Origin: Stenopsyche tienmushanensis
Lineage: Eukaryota; Arthropoda; Insecta; Trichoptera; Stenopsychidae
DNA length: 64,000 nt
Direction of reading: 5' to 3'
Assembly: GCA_008973525.1 (NCBI GenBank)
Contig: WACJ01000307.1
Span: 124,001-188,000 of the forward strand
Shown in pieces: positions 46,634-57,043 of this stretch. The notes beneath the pieces were generated by a model that saw nothing but the letters and a program-made list of their open reading frames with translations, was not told where the DNA came from and ran no database searches. Position 1 is the first letter of the stretch, and each line of letters begins with the position of its first letter. The translations under genes and the position numbers were made by a program.

Positions 46634-47612
46634 GTTTCATTATGTGATTAACGCGATATAAATAATTAGGAAATATGTATTAACTAGAAGTTTTGTCAAT
46701 TTTTTTTTGACATTAATGAATATAGTATGCAATACAGGTAGTTTTTCCCTAATAATCAATAACCTATGAATTGCTTTTTCTCGCTTTTACATTATATTGC
46801 ATTTATGGACTGTTTTTAACAACCGTAATTATTTCTTTAAAAATGATTTTATAATACACATTCGTAGTGTAAAATGATTTAATATATAATTATTTTTGTC
46901 GAAATAATCTAAAGGTTTATAAAAAGCATTTTAATCAAAAACTGCATACTTTTATGGGTGTTTGAAATATTATTTTGATTTAAAAAAATGTCTCAACGTC
47001 GCTATGATTTATAAAACAATTCAATTTAAATTTAGTGGCGGCAGCATTTAATTTGTATATCTAAGAATTATAGAAAAAATGTTGATTTTACTCCCTTAAT
47101 ATTAACCGATAGTAATATTTGTTTTATACAACCGTATTATGACAACATTTTGCTTTAAAAAAAATGTTTCTTTTCTTTTTTTTATTCAAAAAATATAGAA
47201 ATATCTATACACGTGCATTTTATTTTTCTCACAAATTTATTTAAGGTTAATTGTTTAAAATTAAATATGTACAAAATATATCCAAGTTCTATTTGATTAC
47301 CATTGTCTTGTAATGCATGGGTGAGCATAATCTATTGCTTACGTTTTTTATGTGATCTTTAAGAATATTGCCATTTAGGTTTATTTTAACTCAAAATAAC
47401 TATATTATATAAATAGACCATAACTTTTTCTTTTCTATCGAAGCTTTCTATAGGAACAATTCAAAGAAAAATAACCTTTTTACTTTGAATTTTTATCATT
47501 GATAAAATATTAATTAAAATATGTTTGGTATTGTTTGACTGTGTTTATTTACAACTTGTATTTTCTAACATTAAATATAAACTTCTTCATTTGCTTGCAC
47601 ATAATTTTATTC
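46634..47612. other. convergent intergenic region TCERG1 / pickpocket A
   Basis: AT-rich 979 bp holding the 3' UTRs of two convergent genes. No other gene or repeat is visible. On the minus strand an AATAAA (47611-47606) lies two bases past the pickpocket A stop. Confidence 0.6.
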
Positions 47613-50600
47613 CTAAATATTTTTCACATCTTTAGTTCTATTATACTTGCATTTTACAATCATGACAAGTTTTCCAATTGTTTTAGTAATAAATATAAGT
47701 ATTTCTACAATTGATATAAAACTTATACCTAAAAATAGTGTACTGGTCCCTCCAAATGAAGCTAAAATTAATCAATAACATGAATATGGTTTATCACAAG
47801 ATATGGACAAAGTCATTAAATAAATAGTCTTATTTTTACATAATTATATATACATATAGTAATGATGATGATATATAGTAATATGTTTTAAATTAAGTGT
47901 TTCTGAACCTTATGTATATGCAATAATAAATTCGAGTTTATTTGTAAATACGTTTTCTTTTAAAATTAATTTTTTTCTGACTTGATCCAAAAATTTATTC
48001 TATAGGAAGTGTTTATAATAAAATTATTGGGGCATTTAAATAATGTTTAATTTTATTCACCTAGATCGTATGATTTTAATCAACTTAAAATTATATAAGA
48101 AACTTACCAATTAGATCATTAAATGTGAAAATTAGATCTTTATGCATTTTAACTTTTGGCATTTTTAAAGAGTATTTAACGGATGCTTTTCTTTCAAAAA
48201 TGGAAGGATAGGAAGAATTCCTAAAAAAAGAAATTATTTAACGGGGGTGATATTATTCAAAATCGTTTTTATAACATTTCATACTTTACCACATGGACAT
48301 CTTTTTTGAATGTGGGATATAATTAATTTCTGTACATTGTGGTACGCATGAACATTTAGCGAGATTTATTGGAAGGTTTATAAGTATTTCCATGTTTCGC
48401 CCGATACAGGACATGCCTTTTGTATCGCATGGTTTTCCATCTATACAAAAAATATTTTTGAATTTGTAATTCTGTATAATATTTCTTCAAATGCCACTAC
48501 TTGCCTCCAATAATGTAGAAAAATGGCCTACATCCACAAAATGCTATAGACATCCGACTGCGACATTCCATTTGACAGAGTGCATTACTATAAGCCTTAA
48601 AAATAAACGCAATGTACTTTCAGTCACTTATAAATGTGCAATATTTATAGCTTTTATTTTGATATTTATATTCAGGGCCTTTCAGAGAAAATGCGAGACG
48701 CAGACTGACTAATATTTTAGAGGCCCTTTGAAATATGACGTATCAGCGGTCTGAAATTCGGACCAGTTGAACTTGTGGTCATTCCCTCCAATTTTAGGGC
48801 TTTCTGCTATAATTTTTTAAATATGGAGATTTTTACGACCTCTATTGGGTCGTAGAGGTCCCTCCTGCCTTTCCTTCTAATGGGCTTTGTATTAATACGT
48901 ATGCTAGTTCAGTTTCATATTGATCATATAAGACAAGCAGAGTTACCGGTATTGAAGCTGATATAGGTTCATCGGGATATTTACAACCCCTTTGCCCAAT
49001 AGTTAATGGTCTCACTGCTACTCCGGCTTGAATTGAAGATGAACGGTATTCTGCTTCTAGTTCTTCACCTTCTTCGATAACTTCTGTTGGGTTAGCTGAA
49101 AACTCGGCCACTTCATAAGGAGAGTGGACATAATACTAAAAATAAATATTGTTCAATTCGTTATTTTGAATTTAAGAACGAAATATAATATTAATTTCAT
49201 TTAATAATAAAATATACCTGCAATATATTTTTAAGAAAGATTTTTGCGTATCACTAATCATTCGTCTCACAGATTACAGACTTATCAAATTGGTTTCAGT
49301 ATTTTGTAATTAAGTACTTGCAGATTCCATTTATATTTAATGAGATAGTATAAGAAATATAGTTCTCGTTTTAAATACTATTGTTTGTTTGAGGCTTGAC
49401 TTGTTTTTATGAATAAATTCCAAACAACTTTTTATAGAAATGAATGCCTGATGTTTTTATTGAATTAATTATGAGCGTAATTATAAATTCATAAAAACTA
49501 AATGATTGACTGTCTTGATTGAACGGTAATTTAATCGACTAAAGTTTATTTGTTAAATATTTAATCGAAATATAGCTAAATAATACATAAATAATTCAAA
49601 CCTTTCCCGTAGTATTAAGCAAACTGAACCTAGCGTAGCATTTACCATCCATATAATTACACGTGAGCAATTCCCTTTTATCGACGTCCGGTGAAATCGA
49701 ATATTTATTCTCAATTTTCAATTTCCAAGTTTCTACACTCTGATACCTACAACAATATTATATCATAATTTAAAAGCAACAAAATGATCAGATTTAAGAT
49801 ATTATGAAATAACCTTGAAAATAACGAATTGAAGGTTTTACATAGACCCATTTCCGTCATGACGGATTCCCACACCACCTTGTGATCCATGTCGTGAAGG
49901 GTAGTTCTTATTTCGGACTCTGGTAATACAGCCGATATGATCGACATTAATTCTATTCCGTGAAACGTAGCGTCTTTTTCGTATTTCCAAAATTGTCGAA
50001 CATTCGATCGGAACGATACGGATGTAACCAGTTGGATGTAATCTGAATAATATGCATATTTTTCATCTAATTCTGTTATATTCCAAGTTCTGAAATAATT
50101 TTAAAAAACCTTTAATAAGCTGCGTATAGCAAATGTTGATTGTAGTCAATAAATTAATGAATTGTTTACCTTTCTATAAAATCTTTCGCCAATCCTATAT
50201 CCACCGTTTCGGATAGGCAGACTGTTACGGCTGGAAATATGGTAGTCCAATCGCGAAAATTTTTCTTAATCGATACAACAGTCGGATTATATACATACCT
50301 ATATACTTGTAATAATCCCAGATTTATAGCAAAGTATATTAGTATAATAACAATAGCAAACCAGAGAAATCTGTATTAGTAACGAATTAAAAATTAAATT
50401 AAATTATAAAAAAATGTTAATATTGGTTAATTTTAGACATTTTTATATAAATTTTTTTTTTCTCAAGGTGGCTTTTAGCAATCCCCTTTATTATTATGCA
50501 TGTTTTTAAAAATGTGAATTGCGGCCACACCTGTAGATTTGGAAGATGAAATGCATTTATTACAATAAAATATAACCTTTCTAACGGATGAACTCCTGCA

Positions 50601-50806
50601 CGAACTATTTGATTTAAGCCATGAACAGTCGACGTATTGCAAAATTTAACAACGCTTTCTTGCAGTAGTTTAATGTGAATGTTGTTGTTTACTTGTTTCT
50701 TTTTGCCAATTTTTTTAATATTTTTGCAGAGGAACATTCTTTTAAAAAATTTCAATTTATTACCAGCCTTATATGAAACTTTTTTATTTGATTTTTTGTT
50801 AAGCAT
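47613..50806 (-). CDS. pickpocket-like DEG/ENaC channel subunit A
   Basis: Subunit of a trimeric amiloride-sensitive-type sodium channel in the plasma membrane; insect pickpocket channels serve touch, taste, pheromone or salt sensing. Nine exons: 50577-50806, 50170-50370, 49814-50089, 49602-49746, 48947-49135, 48505-48595, 48290-48440, 48108-48220, 47613-47761; 514 codons. It has a basic cytosolic N-terminus, the gating motif FCNTSTVHGL with His-Gly at 62-63, TM1 (about 78-98), a large cysteine-rich extracellular loop (CNYMDGKCYARF, LCQMECRSRM, CGCRP, CVPQC), and TM2 (about 468-492) starting FGGTSTLFLGIS with the G-x-S selectivity filter. Intron 6 (48441-48504) has a GC donor. Exon sizes 189, 91, 151 and 113 equal those of the neighbouring gene at 51148, showing tandem duplication. 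Ligand and tissue are unknown. Confidence 0.9.
49253..49290. repeat. fragment of the TTAA-type element family
   Basis: ATCACTAATCATTCGTCTCA followed by CAGATTACAGACT matches the left-end subterminal sequence of the element at 39980. TTAACCCT is missing. Located in a pickpocket A intron. Confidence 0.5.
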
Positions 50807-51147
50807 TATTTTAATTTATATAAGATCATATAATATAAAATTTATCCGATTTTTTTTAACGTAAATATAATTTTTAAGACTTCAACGGCAGCAGTAATAT
50901 TATCAGTCACACAGTTTTTTTAGGACTAGTTATTTCTGTAATTATGTTGCTATCTTTACGTAGCTATAGTGATTATCTTTAAAATACAATAGTAAATGTA
51001 GCCTTATTTATGAGTACTTAATGCACATTATGAATATAATAAGCTAATAGATATAATAATGATTACTCAGGACAATAAAATATAAGCTCATAGTCCCAAA
51101 TAATACTTAAAAAATAACAAATATTCATTTTATATTATATATTTTTT

Positions 51148-54100
51148 TTATTTCGATTCTTTTTTCTTACGAAATGAAACCAGTTTTATAATTCTCACAA
51201 AAATATTAACCAAGTATACACATATTTCAACCAATGATATAGAGCTAATGCCTAAAAATAAGGCTCCAGTTCCTCCGAAAGAAGCTGAAATAGAAATATA
51301 TCATGTTATGTAAGATATTATTGGATAATATGTTAAAAATATTCAAGTTTACCTATTAAATCTATAAATGTAAATATAAGATCTTTATGCATCATGACTT
51401 TAGGAACTTGCAGAGAAAATTTGGCTGATGCCTTCCGGGAAAATAAGGAAGAACTGTTTGAATTCCTAAAACAGTCGTCAACGCATCAGTAGATGAATTT
51501 TTACAAATGCACTTTTGATTTATAAAATATTTACCAATGAGTCAATTTTTTTGTATATGGCATGTAATTAATTTCTGTACACTGTGGCACACAAAAGCAT
51601 TTGGCAAGATTTGACGGGAGGTTTATTAAGACTTCCATGTTGCGCGCAATGCAGCACATTCCCTCCAAGGAACAAATCTTTCCATCTAAATATAAAACAA
51701 TAGATGAATATTTGTCATAGATAGTTAAACGATATGTTGGAAGATCTAAGTAATTTTGAGAAAATATTCTAATTAAATCTATAAGGATCCAAATGATTAT
51801 CAAGATTGTTAGCATTATACTATAACAGTTGTGATAGCTTTTAGTTCTACATAGTAAAATGTCCATAGCTATTATATAATGATGATGACGAGAGATAAAA
51901 TCAATTCTATTCAGTTAGTTATAAATGGGTTACTTAATCATTATCAATCAAATGAGCTTTATATGGGTGTTTCTTTATTTGATTTTCATTATATGTTATA
52001 CAGAGTGACTCATAAATAATGCTTAATTTTTCGTTTCGTTAAAAGTATGAATTATTATATAAAATGTATAAAGCAAATTTGCATATCGAAATACTTACTT
52101 CCGAAGGTGGAAAAATAAGGTCTACACCCGCAGAAAATTATAGCCATTCGATTTCTGCATTCCATTTGACACAGGGCGTTGCTGTAGGCCTTCAAAATAA
52201 TTGCATAGTTTTAAACTGCTCATTCAAATTATAAATGTATCATAAAAAAATGTTTGAAATACCGGAATAGTTTTCGAAATTGGTTCATCTGGATATTTAC
52301 AACTCCTCTGTCGTATGTTGAGAGGCCTCACTTCGTGTCCTGCGTTCATTGAAGAAGTCCGAAATTCAACGTCTAATTCATCTCCTTCTTCGATTACATC
52401 CGTCGGGTTCGATGTTATCTCCGCAATTTCATATGGTGAATGGACATAATACTGAATAATATTTGCCATTAATATATTATATTATGAGTGGAAATAATGA
52501 GTGAGTTTAAATCAGGGCTTCGAACCGGTATTGAAAATATCGGTTTTTTCGGTTCGGTACACGTCTTACGCGAAAGAGAGTTTTGTAAATTATTGTGTTA
52601 ATATAATATGTGATCTTTACCATTTTTATTTCGATTTTCTATATGATAATACTGTAATCAACACAAATTCTAGCTTGTTATGTTAAATTATTATTTTCAT
52701 AGAAGGTGCGACGGGGAAACTACCTTATTTTAAAAATGAATAACACCAAAAGTACGCCTCTAAGGCGAACGCGCGCTTCAAGGAATAACTTTCACTCCAG
52801 GGCACGCGATTCAAATAAAGAATTTTCCCTGACGTATTTAGTTTAGCTTATCTCTTCTTATATATTTGCTATATACATAATATGTATTTGCTATGTACTC
52901 AGACTGGGACGCCCAGATTTTCAGCCAATATGCTTCAAGTCAATATCCTGTATTTGTATATATATACGGTCTTACCGTATTTACCTCTTTTGTAAAAGAA
53001 TAAAAGGACTTCGACTGAGGAAATTGTCGTTATCACTGATAGTGACATTTTTTTCTAGAAAGAAATTTCAGTTCATAAATTATACATTCATAGTCCCTAC
53101 GTAAAAGTAGAAACGTAAAATAATACGTCAACTGATGAATCATAAATAACTAAAGCCAATAAATTCTACAATATTATTCATGTCTGAAACGAAAACCGAA
53201 AAAAAACATAATTTTTCTCTCAGCGTAAACCGTAATTGAAGCGAAATAAATGTTTCAAACTTAATTGGAACAAAAAACAATGTTAAAAAATGACCATTCG
53301 ATGCCCTTTTTAACGGTTTTAGGTGCTCATGAGTCCCGGGATTAGTAAACGTAATCCCGAAAAATCCGGGATTTTTGAAATTTGGAGGAAATCGGGAGGA
53401 AATTTGAAACTATACAGTGAAGCATTTCCAAATCATTCAGAAGTAAGATTACAAGAACTCCTAAAATTGAGTTTTTTTTTGTGTCCAAATTGGCAAATAT
53501 AGCATGCAGGAGGATCATAATAGTGTCATAATGTTTGATCACGCGTTTTTGTCGGCCATTTTGTTCAGTCAACCCTTCTATAGCATCGAGATAGGAACCA
53601 CGCTATAAGAGGAATGACTGCATATCCATATTTGTATAAATAATCCGATTACAAATATTAAAATACAATACCTTTCCTGTCCCATTAATGATACTGAATC
53701 GAGCATAACATTGTTTATTCGTGTAACGGCAAGTTAAAAGTGGTTTTTCGTTCGCATTTGCAGAGATCGTGTCATTAGTCTTCTGTGCTTTTTCCCATAA
53801 TGTCGCCCCTTGATACTTTGAGAAGATAGAATTAAAGGTGTGACACATTCCCATCTCGGTCATTATGGGATCCCACTCGACTTTATGTTGTCGATCGTGC
53901 AGAGTGACCCTCGCCGTTAAGGTTTGAGATACTCCGACAACGACCGACATCAATTCCAATCCTTGGAAGGCTGGATCGTTTTCGAACCTCCAAAACTGGC
54001 GAACGTTCGTCCTGAACGAGATGGAAGTGACCAGTTTCACGAAATCTTGATAATATAAATATTTTTCATCGTTTTCGGTCACATTCCATTTACTGAAAGA

Positions 54101-55332
54101 AAACGTGCTATTTTTTGACTTTCCAAATGTGCATACTTGATTCGAAGTATAAAACCTCTTAATGAAATCTCTGGCCTTCGCGTTATCAACTTTTTCTTCG
54201 AGACAGATGGTAATCGCAGGAAATTTGGTAACCCATTGTCGAAAATCTTTTCTTATTGTGACTACAGTCGGATTTATGGCATATCGAGTGATTTGCGTCG
54301 TTCCAAAGCTTATCAAACTGTATATCAGGATAATTATAATTACAAACCAACATACCCTAAAATCATAGTATAAAAAAATTATCAATGTGTAAAAATTCAT
54401 CATTCTTAGTATGTAATTGAAGTTAAACTGCTAGAAATATGGTTAATATTTAAAATTTATTATTAATAAATGGAACCCCCCAAAAAAATTTATCGGTCCA
54501 TGTGCAAAACATTCTGTATATGTTTTGACTTTAAAGAATATTAAAAAAATAAAGCCAAACAATTCCTTTTTTATTTTTTTTAGGTAGGGACTAAAGCGAA
54601 ATCTTTACTAATTAAGATTCTTTTTTATTTTAGATGACTAGAATGGTTAAAATCGTGCTTGTAACGTTTTTAATTTTAAATTTCTTTTTTGTTTTATATA
54701 TTTCTTTGTGTTTTGTATCCTTAAAATATCAATAAGTATCTGATTAAAAAAATGTATACCAAAAATATTTTTTTTTTGTGTTAAACGAAGATAAGACGAG
54801 TTTGAAAGTAAGAAATTTGTGAACATTTTTTGCCATATCTAGAAACCCATTAAATTTTTCAAACAGAATGGATTTTGGCAGAAACCCATTCATATGCAGT
54901 TTAAAATGGAAGCGGTTGTTTTTGTATCAAAAATAATATATAAAATTCATATTAAAAAAAAATATTTCTAAAATTTCTTGAGTTTTTTTGCATATTGGCC
55001 CGAAAATATTAATTAAATAGTCGATACATCCTATTTATATGTGATTAATTTATATCATACCTTTCTAGAATATGAACGCCATCAGCTACTACGTGTCTCA
55101 AACCGCCCACGGATGTAGTGTTGCAAAATGTAACTGTATCATCACGAAACGGCTCCCAGATCTTTTTTCTGAATTTGCTTTTTTTAGAAATCTCACTCGT
55201 TTTGGGTATACTTTTTGGGTGACATCTCGTAAAGAGTTGTTTCAACTTTTTCCCAAAGGAAATATTTTTATTTTTCGTATTCATTTCAACGCGCCTTTGA
55301 GATCTTGTCATTCGACTCTCTGAATATCTCAT
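51148..55332 (-). CDS. pickpocket-like DEG/ENaC channel subunit B
   Basis: Paralogue of the channel gene directly downstream. Seven exons: 55061-55332, 53672-54356, 52263-52451, 52099-52189, 51535-51685, 51353-51465, 51148-51284; 545 codons. One 685 bp exon corresponds to three exons (201, 276, 145 bp) of gene A plus an insertion of about 20 codons near FTSNQVCTFGKSK. The N-terminal motif reads FCNTTSVGGL: the His of the DEG/ENaC His-Gly gating motif is Gly here (76-77). TM1 is at about 92-110. The loop cysteines (CRYTNKQCYARF, LCQMECRNRM, CGCRP, CVPQC) are kept. TM2 (about 503-528) starts FGGTGALFLGIS with a normal G-x-S filter. An upstream ATG is possible, but 55332 is the first in frame. 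Family membership is secure, ligand unknown. Confidence 0.9.
53566..53620. mobile_element. 55-bp deletion copy of the CAGTCAACCC MITE
   Basis: CAGTCAACCCTTCTATAGC at the left and GCTATAAGAGGAATGACTG at the right with only 17 bases between. The interior of the family (compare 43474-43656) is gone. In pickpocket B intron 2. Confidence 0.65.
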
Positions 55333-55912
55333 CTTTTATCTCCTGAATTGTATTTTTAATAATAAATTTTGAATATGAAGACTCATTTTGAAAGTAATTT
55401 GAATATATATGCTTATATTTCAGTGCGTTACCCGCTGATGCACAGACGACAAATGCACGCATTCGGGTAGTATTTAATATTATTTTTCAAACAGTAAAAT
55501 TTAATAAAACTACAGATATATTATAAGAACAGTAACAACGTTTCAATCATAACTTACCGACGGGACGAGATCGACTGAAACCTCCAAAAAAACCATAAAC
55601 GTAACCGAATTTGAATTTGTTTTTTAATTGCTTATGAAAGGTATCATTAAATTGAAATAATTGCAGAACGGCATAAAGCACTTTTAAATTTAATCGAAAG
55701 CTTTTAGCTTTATTCTATGTTGAATGCATTGATTGGAAATGATTCATTGAATACAAAACTATTTTGGTATACTTTCAATGGAAGCTTTATTTCATACAGT
55801 TCGATTGATACATATTAATGTGTTTACATGGGGAAAAAAATCAATAGTTAAAATGGATCAAATTTTCTTTTCCATCCTACATAAACGCCTCAAAAATGTT
55901 TTTTTATGCTGT

Positions 55913-57043
55913 TTACGATAGCGTGTAGTTAGCAAGCTCCTCAGGAGATAACTTGTATCTCTCTTTGCCATTGGGGAAGCTGGTCACACCTTTGGATGCA
56001 TCGGCTTCTTCCGGTGGATTCGTAGGACCTTTTGATAAGTCTGCCGGTTCCACAGTTTCACCTCCCGGATTTGCAATTTGCAATGGTTTCGTCATTATCG
56101 AATCTGAAATTGTAGAAGAATATCATATTTGGCATTTTGGCGTCCCCAGACAAAGAAATCCAATGGTGTCAGGTCTGGTGACCATGCGAGCCACGGAATA
56201 AGGCTGCCAAAATAATTAATGTATACGACATTTGAAATAAGAAAAAGGCGTAGTGCGTGCATACGAAACAGAGGTGTCCAATTTGAACAAATTTTTGGAA
56301 ATAAATTTAATAAAAAACTCTTTAACATAAAAATATTTTCTTAGTCTTGACCCGGGATAAATAGTAACTCTTCAAGTTTAGCCACTAATTGAATGATTTG
56401 TATACCATGTAGCATATCTTTGGAAAAGGTACAAACTAGAGAAATATTTAAAACTAAACTAAGTTCAAAATAGTCGTTAGTTTTTTATTTAGAAAATTTA
56501 GAAGTTGACATTCCACATTTTTTATGACTTTGGAAGCTTAGAAGTAATTTTATTTCAACCAATTGCATAAAATAATGATTTTTTAAAATAAAAAATAGAT
56601 TTTAAAATACAAAAACACTTATTTCGTGCTATTACGACCACATATTAAAAAGTTATAAAAATTTAGGTATTTTTTCAAAATGTTGAAAAAATATTATGTT
56701 TCGATATCTCTGATACTTAAGACATAGAGCCTATGTTTGAAATGTAGCAAAAGATCCCCCTAAACCCCAAAGTAGTTTTTTCGTGTGCGATAACCCTGTA
56801 TATAAAAATGAATGTTTGTGGTCTGTTTGTTTCGTATACGTTCATATATCATTCATCCGATTGTGATGAAACTTTGGGATATTGTTGTATACATACCACC
56901 AAAGGTTTTTAAATGAGTTCAAGTATTGTTTGTTGTGCGGAATTTGTAGGACTAAATTGTGATTTTAAGCACTTACCAATTTGCTGTGTATTGATCCCTG
57001 CGATGAACGCAATGAATAAAAAACACAGGAAAAAGCGGGACAT
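55913..57043 (-). CDS. small secreted peptide, 85 aa, family not recognised
   Basis: Two exons, 56977-57043 and 55913-56103, joined by a GT-AG intron in phase to 86 codons with stop. The first exon starts MSRFFLCFLFIAFIAG, a clear signal peptide with likely cleavage near residue 16-20. The mature part, about 65 residues, is hydrophilic, has no cysteine, is rich in Pro, Glu, Lys, Asn and Thr (for example PADLSKGPTNPPEEADASKG) and ends LSPEELANYTLS. No dibasic processing site or known motif is obvious. It sits between two pickpocket genes on the same strand with its own start; nothing shows a functional link. An AATAAA on the minus strand near 55790 could end the transcript. I do not recognise the family and assign no function. 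Confidence 0.6.
56108..56330 (-). mobile_element. DDE transposase fragment adjoining a splice acceptor
   Basis: The minus strand reads PWLAWSPDLTPLDFFVWG, the conserved block around the second-to-third catalytic residues of a mariner-related insect transposase group (SPDLTPLDFFLWG). Stops and frameshifts lie upstream. The similarity runs almost to the 3' end of the intron of the small secreted-peptide gene. Confidence 0.65.
56798..56895 (+). repeat. dispersed repeat (ATATAAAAATGAATG type), best-preserved copy
   Basis: Starts GTATATAAAAATGAATGTTT, continues with GTTTGTTTCGTATACG and CATCCGATTGTGATGAAACT, then ends near TTGTTGTATAC. Diverged copies lie at 14057 (same strand) and 21085 and 63294 (opposite strand). 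No coding capacity. Confidence 0.6.

Noticed and set aside
52501..52686. TTCGAACCG motif considered as a tRNA B-box, also near 62800
   Set aside because: No cloverleaf, A-box or acceptor stem can be folded around either site.
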